Below are positions 1-8,050 of a DNA stretch of 52,227 bases, piece after piece. The notes beneath the pieces were generated by a model that saw nothing but the letters and a program-made list of their open reading frames with translations, was not told the origin of the DNA and did not search any database. Every line of letters starts with the position of its first letter. Position 1 is the first letter of the stretch. This DNA comes from a bacterium Ga0077546 (GTDB taxonomy: Bacteria > Cyanobacteriota > Vampirovibrionia > Obscuribacterales > Obscuribacteraceae). The translations under genes were made by a program, and so were the position numbers. The stretch covers positions 1-52,227 of the forward strand of contig LNEX01000412.1 of NCBI GenBank assembly GCA_001464165.1, read 5' to 3'.

Positions 1-1
1 C

Positions 2-1264
2 CTTTCCCGCGCCGAATCTAAGGGCTTAATTGAAACCAGAGAGAGACTACTCAATTGTGACAATCTTGCTGACGCTCTCTCAAATACACTTCATCTAGCC
101 CGTCTCTATCAACATTTACGATATATTGATGAGGCTAAAAGAGCGACTTTGTTTGCTCTAGGAATAGATCCCGATAACCCCACCGGCAAGCAGCTTTTTA
201 AGGAACTAGAACGCGTGCAAATTTCTGAACTGGGTCTGACGACACCACTTGTTCCTTCGCTCTTTTCTAAATCAGCTTTGCGCAATCGCATTATCAATTT
301 AAGCGGCGGAAAAGTTGTTGTGGTGGGTGACTTACTGATCGACGAATTAGTAGAAGGCCGACCAGAAAGAATTTCGCGCGAAGCACCAGTGCTTGTGCTT
401 GAACATGTCGATACAGAGCTTATACCAGGCGGTGCCGCCAACACAGCTCATAACATTACTGCCCTGGGTGGCAAATGCCATGCTATCGGTGTCTGTGGAA
501 AAGATGATTACGCACCGAAGCTAGCCTCTGTACTGGCACGCTACGGCATCACTTATGATTTGATTGAAGACGACAGTCGACCAACCACGGTCAAAAGTAG
601 GGTAATTTCAAAATCGCACTCACTCTTACAGCAGCTCCTGCGTATCGATCGCATATCGCACGCCAAAATTAACGAGCAAATTGAGTCGCGCTTAATTGAA
701 AAAATCAACACGGCTAATCAATCGTTTAACGCCATCATAGTCTCTGACTACAAAGCTGGTGTCATCACCGATGGTGTCATAGCCGCAGTCAGAGCTCTGG
801 CTGAAAATCGTGACACTATGGTAATTGTCGATGCCCAAAACAGCTTTGAACGCTTTGGTAATTGCACCTTGATGACACCAAACCAACCTGATGCCGAAGC
901 TGCGTCTGGTATCAAAATCACATCGAGAGAATCACTCAAACAACTAGGCGAAATTCTCTTGAATAAGTCTGGAGTGAAAGCACTCTTGGTCACCCGTGGT
1001 GGGGACGGCATGGTGCTCTTTGAGCGCGGCAAGCCAATGGTTGAACTACCGGCCTTCAACCGTTCAGAAGTATTTGACGTCACCGGAGCTGGTGACACCG
1101 TTGTAGCAACAATGGCACTGGCTCTCACCTCAGGCGCAAGCATGCCAGAAGCCATGGCTCTCGGCAATCTCGCGGCCTCAATTGTGGTACGGAAACCAGG
1201 TACTGAAGTCACCAATCAAAAAGAAATGCTGCAGCATCTAGAACAACTCAATTTGCCTGAATAA
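2..1264 (+). CDS. TPR-linked PfkB-family sugar kinase, HldE/RfaE N-domain type (5' partial)
   Basis: The reading frame is open to the left window edge, so the N-terminus is missing. The first ~65 visible residues are helical and TPR-like (A/L pattern ending in LFALGIDPDNPTG). From about residue 105 a PfkB carbohydrate-kinase domain begins with VVVVGDLLIDE, followed by the sugar/ATP-binding PGGAANTAHN and the catalytic DVTGAGDT near the C-terminus. The family closest by eye is D-glycero-beta-D-manno-heptose-7-phosphate kinase (HldE N-terminal domain), which makes ADP-heptose for the LPS inner core; this fits the lpxK/waaA/GT9 genes at the other end of the window. No nucleotidyltransferase (HldE C-terminal) domain follows. 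The TPR fusion is unusual for this family. The kinase call is firm, the exact substrate is inferred. Confidence 0.8.
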   Translation, partial: LSRAESKGLIETRERLLNCDNLADALSNTLHLARLYQHLRYIDEAKRATLFALGIDPDNPTGKQLFKELERVQISELGLTTPLVPSLFSKSALRNRIINLSGGKVVVVGDLLIDELVEGRPERISREAPVLVLEHVDTELIPGGAANTAHNITALGGKCHAIGVCGKDDYAPKLASVLARYGITYDLIEDDSRPTTVKSRVISKSHSLLQQLLRIDRISHAKINEQIESRLIEKINTANQSFNAIIVSDYKAGVITDGVIAAVRALAENRDTMVIVDAQNSFERFGNCTLMTPNQPDAEAASGIKITSRESLKQLGEILLNKSGVKALLVTRGGDGMVLFERGKPMVELPAFNRSEVFDVTGAGDTVVATMALALTSGASMPEAMALGNLAASIVVRKPGTEVTNQKEMLQHLEQLNLPE

Positions 1265-1275
1265 GTTTTTTTCAA

Positions 1276-2268
1276 CTACCATACTCGCGCGGTCTTCACA
1301 AGAGTGGCGTTGCGAGCAACATCATTGTCTAGTAGAAGAATGCGCCACGACTGAGAACTAAGAGCGAAGGCCAAATCTTCTGTGCCGGCTGTTGGCAAAT
1401 TAGGAAATCCTGGTCGGCCTCTTAAAATACCGCCGCCTGAAATTTGCACTTCTAGCTCATTAGGCCCCCTGACCCTTTTCAAAGTAAGTTTGGTTGTTCC
1501 GAGAACTTCTTGATTCTTAGGCATCGGCCCATCATCAGTTGAGCCCTTAACCACTGGGCAAAAGAATGTAGAGCCAACTAACGAATTCATCATGGCCGGG
1601 TCACTGCTTCCATTGATTGAGACCGGACTGCTACCAACATCTAAACTAGGATTGCCCATGCCGTTCCAATTTGATATCCAAGTAGCATTTTGCTTGGGTT
1701 TGGTCGGATCAAGTTGCAAAATTCCACTTTGAGCCTTCCACGAAATGCCAATGGGTAATATTTGATTGGGTGAAATTGTACGCAGCCCAGCATAAGCACC
1801 GCCAACGGCCATGGCACTAACCGGCATACTGGGGAAGCCAACGAACCTGGCAAAAATAGTAGGCATCTGGCGAGTTATGACAACTTCACAGGTATGGGGA
1901 AATTTCATCGGCACTGAATTGATCTCAACATCAACGGTTACGTTCTGGCCATCATTAACCAAAGGCTGATTATCAGAGGCATTGCGTCCAACCATGTCGA
2001 TAGCCCAGTCTCTAGCTTTCTTCTGCTGAAACTGACTCGGTGCCGGATTAGTCAACATAAAGGCACCAGCCAAGGCTCCTGAATCAGCCGCCACCTGTAG
2101 CTGCTTTCTCACATAAAAACCGTGAACGAAATCAACGGCTATTGAACCAAGGATCAACAATCCAAAAATCAGAGCCAACAAAAATACTGAGCTAAGAGCA
2201 CCTTTCTTACTACGCATAACCATGGCATTTCTGCAATATCGGCCGGTGGCTTTAGTGCGAGTACTCAT
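1276..2268 (-). CDS. TadG-like Flp/Tad pilus-assembly protein
   Basis: 330 residues. A basic N-terminus (RSKKGALSSVF) is followed by one hydrophobic segment (about residues 24-46) and then VRKQLQVAADSGALAGAFML, the hallmark of TadG/'Flp pilus-assembly TadE/G-like' proteins, in which the sequence after the helix reads AAD.(A/G)ALAGA. The rest is an extracytoplasmic region of unknown fold. ATG start with AAGG about 8 nt upstream. It is the last of three same-strand genes that share this N-terminal architecture (3438 to 1276), probably one operon of minor pilins or pseudopilins. No TadA ATPase or prepilin peptidase lies in the window. It converges with the sugar kinase gene, only 11 nt apart. 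Confidence 0.72.
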   Translation of the reverse strand: MSTRTKATGRYCRNAMVMRSKKGALSSVFLLALIFGLLILGSIAVDFVHGFYVRKQLQVAADSGALAGAFMLTNPAPSQFQQKKARDWAIDMVGRNASDNQPLVNDGQNVTVDVEINSVPMKFPHTCEVVITRQMPTIFARFVGFPSMPVSAMAVGGAYAGLRTISPNQILPIGISWKAQSGILQLDPTKPKQNATWISNWNGMGNPSLDVGSSPVSINGSSDPAMMNSLVGSTFFCPVVKGSTDDGPMPKNQEVLGTTKLTLKRVRGPNELEVQISGGGILRGRPGFPNLPTAGTEDLAFALSSQSWRILLLDNDVARNATLVKTARVW

Positions 2269-2378
2269 TATTATTGCCTTCTCAATTGCAGTGCCAAAAA
2301 TTTGCAGAAGATTCCATTACTATCATGCATATAGACTTGGGCCTTTTAATGGCTATCTCAAACTCACTGTCGATCCCC

Positions 2379-2828
2379 TCACTCTAGGCGACAAGTGGAT
2401 TCAGCTACGATTTCAAAGCCTTTGCCGAGGCCAAGAATATCGGGCTCAGGAAAATGTCTACAACCGTACTGGTCTGAGACAAAGTGCACTTTTACAGTGA
2501 CAGTTGGTGGATTAGACGTTTCATTGAACCCTTGTCCAGCGAGCTCAAACTGCTTGTAGCTATTAACCACACCAGGATAATCAATCGAAGAAACAATCTC
2601 ACACCAGCGAGCCACAGTATGTTTTGGATCAAGACCGTAAGACATGGCAAGTTTTCTGGCAGCAGTGCTAGCAGCTTGTTTGAGAGTGCAATGAATAACA
2701 TAAGCTTCGCTGGCTTCAATCATTACATATATAGAGATTATGATTAGCGGCACAATCATGATCAGAGAAGCCGTAAATTCAGGCATCATCTGAGCAAACT
2801 GAGAGCGATTTTTGCGGTGTGATCTCAA
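2379..2828 (-). CDS. TadE-like pilus protein
   Basis: About 149 residues. The N-terminal block MMPEFTASLIMIVPLIIISIY is one membrane helix preceded by the conserved Glu of TadE-like pseudopilins; this is followed by AYVIHCTLKQAASTAARKLA, the usual amphipathic continuation. The C-terminal half is extracytoplasmic with a Cys pair. I prefer a TTG start at 2828 because AAGGGGA lies about 5 nt upstream; an upstream GTG at 2846 is possible but has no usable Shine-Dalgarno. It lies between two similar genes, in the same direction. Family membership rests on the N-terminal pattern; the exact role (minor pilin or assembly factor) is not visible. Confidence 0.7.
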   Translation of the reverse strand: MRSHRKNRSQFAQMMPEFTASLIMIVPLIIISIYVMIEASEAYVIHCTLKQAASTAARKLAMSYGLDPKHTVARWCEIVSSIDYPGVVNSYKQFELAGQGFNETSNPPTVTVKVHFVSDQYGCRHFPEPDILGLGKGFEIVAESTCRLE

Positions 2829-2850
2829 ATTGATTCCCCTTATCACCCTA

Positions 2851-3438
2851 TCAATATATAAAAGCCGTAGCTGACGAACTAATGTTTACCTTTTCGCGCA
2901 AATTGAGGGGATCTGGATTAGGAAACTTTGGCAGGGGAGGATTACCTTCACCTGGAATATAGGTGCAGATCACAGTGACAGACTCAGGAGAGCTAAACAT
3001 GGCCTTCTTGATCTGCCAACCACCATCGGGAATACTGAACTGGGCATTGCTCGCAACCATATTATCAATGCGAATGCGCGAGAGCACTCGGTTTTGCTTA
3101 GCCAAATCGTGCGCTACCGATGGGTCACGAAAATATTCAACAGCAAGAGCACGAGAGGCAAGATTGGCAGCTTCAGTCATGTTCATGCCAATTATGTAAG
3201 CGTAAGAAATCTCAAGCCAGGCCCAGATTGTCAAAATAATGATCGGCAATAAAATGCAAGTTGATACGACTGCTTCAACAAGCACGGCTCCAGAAGCTCT
3301 CCGAGGTGCTTGTCTCTTTGCGCTTCTGACACGGCAAGTGACTCTCAATAAGCAATCCCCACTAGTAGTTAAGATGCCTTCAAGATCAAGCTGAACTCTA
3401 TATGCCGCTGACCTACGTAATACCTTGAATATGCCCAC
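2851..3438 (-). CDS. TadE-like pilus protein with basic N-terminal extension
   Basis: 195 residues (GTG start). A ~48-residue Arg-rich cytoplasmic stretch precedes ASGAVLVEAVVSTCILLPII, a TadE-type segment with Glu at the start of a ~22-residue membrane helix; then ISYAYIIGMNMTEAANLASRA, the typical continuation. The C-terminal domain is extracytoplasmic. It is the first gene of a three-gene cluster with the two downstream Tad-like genes and ends just upstream of the next start. The start is uncertain: the long basic leader could be partly untranslated. TadE-like assignment is by pattern only. Confidence 0.65.
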   Translation of the reverse strand: MGIFKVLRRSAAYRVQLDLEGILTTSGDCLLRVTCRVRSAKRQAPRRASGAVLVEAVVSTCILLPIIILTIWAWLEISYAYIIGMNMTEAANLASRALAVEYFRDPSVAHDLAKQNRVLSRIRIDNMVASNAQFSIPDGGWQIKKAMFSSPESVTVICTYIPGEGNPPLPKFPNPDPLNLREKVNISSSATAFIY

Positions 3439-3493
3439 TCTCTTAAAAATTGAAGCAAAAGCACCTAAAATAGTTATGCTAGAGTAGCTGTTT

Positions 3494-4432
3494 ATGACTA
3501 ATGAAAATCACATCAAGCCCCACTTGATTCTCCCTGCGGGAACGCAGATAGTCACTCTAGTAGAGTGTCGTGGCCAAGGTGGCGAAGCACTGCGGCGCAA
3601 GGGCACGGTGGGCAAAATAATCAAAAGCCCTTCTGATAGCAAACATGCTTACTTGATTCAGTTTCCGGATGGCGGACAAGTCGGTCTGCACCGCCAAGAG
3701 ATCGCCATTCGCAAACAAGTACAAAGCCTCAACTTTGATCGGCCCCAGAGCTTAGCCGACGATTCAGACTTAAGCCAATATATTATTTACCGCTGCGTGG
3801 TTGGTTCACGCGCCTATGGTCTTGATGTAGAAGGTTCGGATACCGATAGACGCGGTATTTATTTGCCCCCAGCTGAACTGCATTGGTCACTCTATGGGCT
3901 TCCCGAACAAATCGAGAATGACGAGAAGCAAGAATGTTTCTGGGAATTGCAGAAATTTTTGATCTTGGCACTCAAGGCTAATCCAAATGTACTTGAATGT
4001 CTCTACACGCCAATGGTAGAAGAAGCTTCACAGATTGCCCAGGAGCTTTTGCGTGAGCGCTCGCGCTTGCTCTCAAAACTTGTCTATCAAACCTACAACG
4101 GCTACATACTTTCGCAATTCAAAAAATTAGAAGGCGATTTGAGAGGCACTGGCGAACTTAAGTGGAAGCATGTGATGCACTTAGTGCGGCTCCTTTCATC
4201 TGGCATAACAATCTTGAAAGAAGGCTTTGTGCCTGTAAAAATTGAAGCCAATCGCGAGCGCTTACTGGCCATTCGCAATGGCCAAACTTCATGGGATGAA
4301 GTAAATAATTGGCGACTAGAGCTACATAGTCAATTTGCCGCGGCTTTTGACAAAACACTATTGCCAGAGCGACCAGATTATGAATGGACCAACGACTTTT
4401 TGATTCGAGCCCGCCGCGAGATGACGAAATGA
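3494..4432 (+). CDS. DNA polymerase beta-superfamily nucleotidyltransferase (COG3541-like)
   Basis: 312 residues. Residues ~12-75 form a small beta-rich, KOW-like domain (PAGTQIVTLVECRGQGG ... GKIIKS). The nucleotidyltransferase core follows with VVGSRAYGLDVEGSDTDRRG (about residues 102-121), the G-S-x-x-Y-G ... S-D-x-D-x-R-G signature whose two aspartates bind metal. The helical C-terminal part (KWKHVMHLVRLLSSGI) is typical of this predicted nucleotidyltransferase family, which often occurs as two neighbouring genes. Here the stop overlaps a downstream ATG (ATGA), suggesting translational coupling to the broken second copy. Substrate unknown; RNA or nucleotide substrates are possible. Confidence 0.75.
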   Translation: MTNENHIKPHLILPAGTQIVTLVECRGQGGEALRRKGTVGKIIKSPSDSKHAYLIQFPDGGQVGLHRQEIAIRKQVQSLNFDRPQSLADDSDLSQYIIYRCVVGSRAYGLDVEGSDTDRRGIYLPPAELHWSLYGLPEQIENDEKQECFWELQKFLILALKANPNVLECLYTPMVEEASQIAQELLRERSRLLSKLVYQTYNGYILSQFKKLEGDLRGTGELKWKHVMHLVRLLSSGITILKEGFVPVKIEANRERLLAIRNGQTSWDEVNNWRLELHSQFAAAFDKTLLPERPDYEWTNDFLIRARREMTK

Positions 4433-4465
4433 CAGCTAAGCCAATGAAGTACCCAGACGAACTAT

Positions 4466-4822
4466 TTGCAATGGAAACTCTTCGAAAGCCTTGAGAATAA
4501 AAAGGTCAAACCATTGCTCTATGTATTCCGTGTGCTTCTGACTGGCATCTACTTGATGCGCACCGGGAAAATAGAGGCTAATTTGACCATTCTCAACCAA
4601 GAATTCAATTTGCCGTATATTGACGAACTAATTGACTACAAAGCTAATTCGCGAGAAAAAGCGACCTTACCGACCAACGATATTAAATTCTATGAGAGTG
4701 AATACCTGCGCTTGCGCAGGATTCTAGAAGAAGAAACTGCCATTTCTAAATTGCCAACGGGCCACACCGTTAAACCAGCACTAGAAGATTTATTAAAACG
4801 CCTAAGAATACAAACGACATAG
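4466..4822 (+). pseudogene. C-terminal remnant of a second nucleotidyltransferase
   Basis: The 118 codons open in this frame begin QWKLFESLENKKVKPLLYVFRVLLTGIYLMRTGKIEANL..., which I recognise as the C-terminal half of a DNA-polymerase-beta-superfamily nucleotidyltransferase usually ~250 residues long. The catalytic GSxxYG/SDxD half is absent. An ATG at 4429 overlaps the upstream gene's stop and opens a 21-codon frame (MTAKPMKYPDELF...) that ends at a TGA, out of frame with this segment. The simplest reading is that the start survives and an internal deletion removed the catalytic half and shifted the frame. A TTG at 4466 could in principle start a short protein. Remnant status is inference. 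Confidence 0.6.
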
Positions 4823-4826
4823 GCAA

Positions 4827-5180
4827 TTAAGCGTTCTGTGATTTCTCATAGGTTTCTCTGACTCTGTTGTAGACAAGATCATTGGGCTCATTGAACTTAG
4901 AAATTGAATTCATAAATTCGCGTTGAACATTATATGGCAGTCTGCCAATGCTTTCGCAGGCTCTATCAGCAACTTGAAAAGCATGATTCTTAATTTGCGC
5001 AATCATCAGTTCATTAGCTGCCAACATTTCACAAATGCGCATTGCCTCTGGATTATTCTTCTCAGCTGCTGACTCTGGCCTAGGATCTAACATTGTTTCG
5101 GCCTGCAATTCTTCGTGAAACTTTGGGTTGTGGGTGGACTCTACTTTGCTTACTTCAACTTCGTTGTTTTCAATCGCCAT
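4827..5180 (-). CDS. hypothetical acidic protein
   Basis: 117 residues from ATG 5180, chosen because AGAGGA lies 8-9 nt upstream; the frame is open further upstream but without such a site. No known domain is recognised. The N-terminal ~40 residues are Glu-rich and look disordered (AIENNEVEVSK), followed by a helical region (NPEAMRICEMLAANELMIAQ...) with no signal peptide or membrane segment. It faces the nucleotidyltransferase remnant convergently, 4 nt away. Cytoplasmic; function unknown. Confidence 0.55.
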   Translation of the reverse strand: MAIENNEVEVSKVESTHNPKFHEELQAETMLDPRPESAAEKNNPEAMRICEMLAANELMIAQIKNHAFQVADRACESIGRLPYNVQREFMNSISKFNEPNDLVYNRVRETYEKSQNA

Positions 5181-5354
5181 GATTAGTAATTCCTCTACAA
5201 ATTTGGGGTGTCGCCCTCGCGTGAATAGGTCTATCGACATTGGCGAATTATTCGACAAGCGATTTCGTAGAATCACCATGCTTTGCAAAAAAATCTTTTC
5301 TTGCTCTCATCCAGATTTCGAGTCAGAGCAATTCTAATTAGTACAATAGTTCGA

Positions 5355-5624
5355 ATGACAGCAATATCACCGGACATGTCAACATTGCAACTGCTCAAGC
5401 TAGCCAACGACAATCATGTTGGGGCCATACAGCTTTCTGAGCCAGAGCGCACGTTATTAATCACTTTGCTCAAAGAGAAAGCTCAAGACGAGCTTGAGTA
5501 CGGTGAAGAAATCGAGTTTGAGAAAGTTCGTCTAGTTAGGAGAGTTACTGGGGCAGTATCAATTTTCTTCGAGAAAGACGAACCAGCGAAACCAATTAAG
5601 AAGAAAGCAGCAGCCGAGGGCTAG
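5355..5624 (+). CDS. small hypothetical protein
   Basis: 89 residues from ATG 5355 (MTAISPDMSTLQLLKLANDN...); an ATG at 5376 is an alternative. No strong Shine-Dalgarno is visible for either. The sequence is soluble and charged, with a helix-rich centre (SEPERTLLITLLKEKAQDELEYG) and a Lys/Ala-rich tail. No family is recognised. It precedes the DUF4330-like gene on the same strand by 66 nt and diverges from the gene ending at 4827. Codon pattern resembles its neighbours. A real gene is likely but not certain. Confidence 0.5.
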   Translation: MTAISPDMSTLQLLKLANDNHVGAIQLSEPERTLLITLLKEKAQDELEYGEEIEFEKVRLVRRVTGAVSIFFEKDEPAKPIKKKAAAEG

Positions 5625-5690
5625 CGCTAGGGCTCTTAGCTGTTGATTCTAGTATTATGGTCAACGATTAGTCAGAGGGTCCTCAAGACA

Positions 5691-6209
5691 ATGCACACGC
5701 CTGATTCAAAGCTATCGAGTAAGCGCAGGTTGAATATACTCGACTACGGTTTAGTAGTAGTAACCTTACTTTCAGCAGTAGGCTTCGGTCTAGCAAAAGC
5801 CGGGCACGCCGGAGTTGATCAAGTAATTAAGGGCACGCACAAAGTCAATATTGAAGTCTTCATCACTGGACTTAAGACAAAAGACACCAATCTATTTAAG
5901 GTAGGCGACAAGAGTTCTATTACCATTCGCAATCAGCCAGTGCAGCCTCCTATGACCATCGTTAAAGTTGATCACCAACCAAAACAAGTGGCTTTCTTAA
6001 GCCCAGACGGCAAGAAGGCCATGGCTTTTCCCGACCCAGCCAACAGCATAGCCCATGATTTCTACGTAACTGTGCAAGATGAAGCCGATGCTACCGATGA
6101 CGGTTATGTCATTCGCGGCAACAAGATTAAGCTTGGCAATCAGATTGAGCTAGAAGCCTTCAAATACAGAGTGCAAGGAGTGGTGGTAGACATCAATCAG
6201 GCCCTCTAA
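5691..6209 (+). CDS. DUF4330-like single-pass membrane protein
   Basis: 172 residues from ATG 5691. A short basic N-terminus (SKLSSKRRLNILDYG) leads into one membrane helix (about residues 20-38), then a ~130-residue beta-rich extracytoplasmic domain (KVNIEVFITGLKTKDTNLF ... VGDKSSITIRN). The layout N-ILDYG-helix-beta domain matches my memory of DUF4330, a family found in cyanobacteria. It is followed after 2 nt by the IctB-type gene, so the two are very likely co-translated and may act together in the membrane. Function unknown. Confidence 0.6.
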   Translation: MHTPDSKLSSKRRLNILDYGLVVVTLLSAVGFGLAKAGHAGVDQVIKGTHKVNIEVFITGLKTKDTNLFKVGDKSSITIRNQPVQPPMTIVKVDHQPKQVAFLSPDGKKAMAFPDPANSIAHDFYVTVQDEADATDDGYVIRGNKIKLGNQIELEAFKYRVQGVVVDINQAL

Positions 6210-6211
6210 TA

Positions 6212-7678
6212 ATGCTTACTCAACTAGCTTCTTTTTTAAGCTTCTCCGCCCTAGACAAGACTTGGGGCCATGCTCTAACAAGCTCAGCATTGCTAGGCTG
6301 GTTAGTCAGTTTATTTAATGCCATTCGAGCCAGGTTTGCACACACACCCATCAGTGCAGCTGGCAGCACCTTACAGCAACTTGCCTTTGCCTTAAGTTGT
6401 CTGCTCTTTCTTGTACTGGCCTTGCCTCAATTTGCCAATGACAAAGGTGCCTTGGCTCTGCTTTCAACCGCAGCCATGGTGCTTTGGATTGTCGGTAGAC
6501 TGGCCGGAGGCAAAGAGGAAAGACAGTTCTCAGCAGTTGACGCTTTAGTTCTCGCCTACCTAGCAGCCAACATTATTGCCACCTTTTCGTCACACTATCT
6601 GGTGCAAAGCATAAAGGGCTTGAGCAAAGTCGCAGTCTATATCATCAACTATTTTTTGCTTACAAGTGTCTTGAGTACGCCCAAAAGGCTAAACAAGCTA
6701 ATTCTAGCGGCAGTTTTAGCTGCTTTTGTTGTTAGCCTTTATGGTCTATACCAATACAAAATTGGCGTGGCTCCGCTGGCGACCTGGGAAGACCCGACAG
6801 TCGAGTCAAAAGGCACACGCATATATTCAACTTTGGGCAATCCTAACTTGCTGGCTGGCTATCTCATCCCGCTCTTCCCCCTAGCACTTGCTCTGAGCGT
6901 TAATTGCTGGATGGCTAAAGAGAGTAATGAAATACTTGGTTGGCTTAAGAATACATATATAAGACTGCTGGCAGCTTTGTTTTGCCTTGGCATGGCCCTG
7001 ACAATTGGCCTGGCGACAGTTCTCACTGGCAGCCGCGGAGCTTTTCTCGCCCTCGGGGCAATGGCTATAGTAATTGTCTGCGCACTATTTTTCTATGTGG
7101 TGGCAAAACACAAAAAACTAATAGCGCCAATTGTTATTGCTCTACTTGCTTCCGCGGTGGCTGGCGCACTGCTCGTGCATTTTAAGTTTCCCGCTTTTGA
7201 AAGCCGAATTCTTTCTATTTTTGCCGGCTCAGAGCATAGCTCTAATGCCTATCGCATTTATGTCTGGCGGGCATCAGCCAAAATGTTCATGGACAACTGG
7301 TGGTTTGGCATCGGACCAGGCAACTCAACTTTCCCTCTAGCCTACGGTCTATATATGAAGAGTGGATTTGACGCCCTCGGCACCTATTGTGTTCCCCTCG
7401 AAATAGGAGTGGAATGCGGACTGCTTGGTTTAATCTCGTCACTTTTATTGACGGTAAGCCTATACGCCAAGGCCCATTTAACCTTCTGGCAAAATCCTAG
7501 TATGCGCTGGATGGCGCTAGGGCTGACAGCGGCTCTCACCGGTCTAGTTGTTCAAGGCCTTGTGGATACAGTATTTTATCGGCCCCAGGTGCAATTCTTG
7601 TTCTGGTTAGTTGTGGCTGGTTTAACGTCACTATCTTTGGCGACAGCTTCATTAAATCCAACACATAAAACCGCTTGA
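6212..7678 (+). CDS. IctB / O-antigen ligase-like polytopic membrane protein
   Basis: 488 residues with about 10-12 hydrophobic segments. Characteristic stretches are LYGLYQYKIGV, STLGNPNLLAGYLIPLFPLA, TGSRGAFLALG and the large-loop motif GIGPGNSTFPLAYGLYM followed by VPLEIGVECG. These are diagnostic of the cyanobacterial IctB branch of the Wzy/WaaL (O-antigen ligase/polymerase) superfamily. IctB was named as an inorganic-carbon transporter, but superfamily membership makes a role in glycan polymerisation or ligation equally likely, the more so in an LPS-bearing, apparently non-photosynthetic genome. ATG 2 nt after the stop of the DUF4330-like gene. Family firm, function open. Confidence 0.75.
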   Translation: MLTQLASFLSFSALDKTWGHALTSSALLGWLVSLFNAIRARFAHTPISAAGSTLQQLAFALSCLLFLVLALPQFANDKGALALLSTAAMVLWIVGRLAGGKEERQFSAVDALVLAYLAANIIATFSSHYLVQSIKGLSKVAVYIINYFLLTSVLSTPKRLNKLILAAVLAAFVVSLYGLYQYKIGVAPLATWEDPTVESKGTRIYSTLGNPNLLAGYLIPLFPLALALSVNCWMAKESNEILGWLKNTYIRLLAALFCLGMALTIGLATVLTGSRGAFLALGAMAIVIVCALFFYVVAKHKKLIAPIVIALLASAVAGALLVHFKFPAFESRILSIFAGSEHSSNAYRIYVWRASAKMFMDNWWFGIGPGNSTFPLAYGLYMKSGFDALGTYCVPLEIGVECGLLGLISSLLLTVSLYAKAHLTFWQNPSMRWMALGLTAALTGLVVQGLVDTVFYRPQVQFLFWLVVAGLTSLSLATASLNPTHKTA

Positions 7679-7895
7679 CTTCATTGGCGGAAGTTAATAT
7701 TAGCCAGGACAAGTCGGCCATAAAAGCCGCGAAACCCAAGCGCTGTAATGACTACGGCAATTCTAGGGCGTTTATTAAGTCACGCTAATTTAATCTTTAG
7801 TTTCGAGATTAATTGGGAATATAGATAGAAGCCAAAGCTTGGAGATGCTCCAAATGTCAGGCACTCTGGATAAATACTCGAATATTAGCCCCATC

Positions 7896-7924
7896 TTGAC
7901 GACCGTCGAACATTAGACGACAAT
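7896..7924 (+). promoter_or_regulatory. possible promoter TTGACG-17-GACAAT
   Basis: TTGACG (7896-7901) matches five of six bases of the -35 consensus, and GACAAT (7919-7924) four of six of the -10 consensus, with 17 nt between. It would start transcription ~120 nt upstream of the large Tad-like gene. Only a weak sequence-based prediction. Confidence 0.3.
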
Positions 7925-8016
7925 AATATAAGAGCATTACTAATCCATTTCAGTTCATTCCCGTTCAGGAATCTTCAGCGCCAAAGACAAATACGTCTCC
8001 GGGCATTACTCAACAA

Positions 8017-8032
8017 AGCCGACGAGTCGGCT
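8017..8032 (+). promoter_or_regulatory. perfect hairpin just upstream of the ribosome binding site
   Basis: AGCCGAC-GA-GTCGGCT is a perfect 7-bp inverted repeat with a 2-nt spacer ending 2 nt before AGGAGG (8035-8040), which is 10 nt before the ATG at 8051. A stem here could protect the mRNA 5' region or influence ribosome access. Function is inferred from position. Confidence 0.4.
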
Positions 8033-8050
8033 CCAGGAGGACAGCAAATT

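Larger units (their letters stand above)
7679..8050. other. 372-nt non-coding leader upstream of the 770-residue Tad-like gene
   Basis: No convincing coding frame in either direction. It holds a possible sigma-70-type promoter (7896-7924), a short perfect hairpin (8017-8032) and a very good Shine-Dalgarno AGGAGG (8035-8040). The length suggests a long 5' leader or additional regulatory sites. Nothing resembling a known riboswitch was recognised. Confidence 0.5.

Noticed and set aside
748..1215. Long antisense frames such as 748-1215 (minus), 8770-9144 (minus) and 9491-9904 (minus)
   Set aside because: They lie opposite well-supported genes, have no ribosome sites and show the composition expected of reverse-frame shadows.
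5622..5631. CTAGCGCTAG palindrome after the small hypothetical gene as a terminator
   Set aside because: Too short for a stable stem with a loop, no T-run, and it includes the stop codon.
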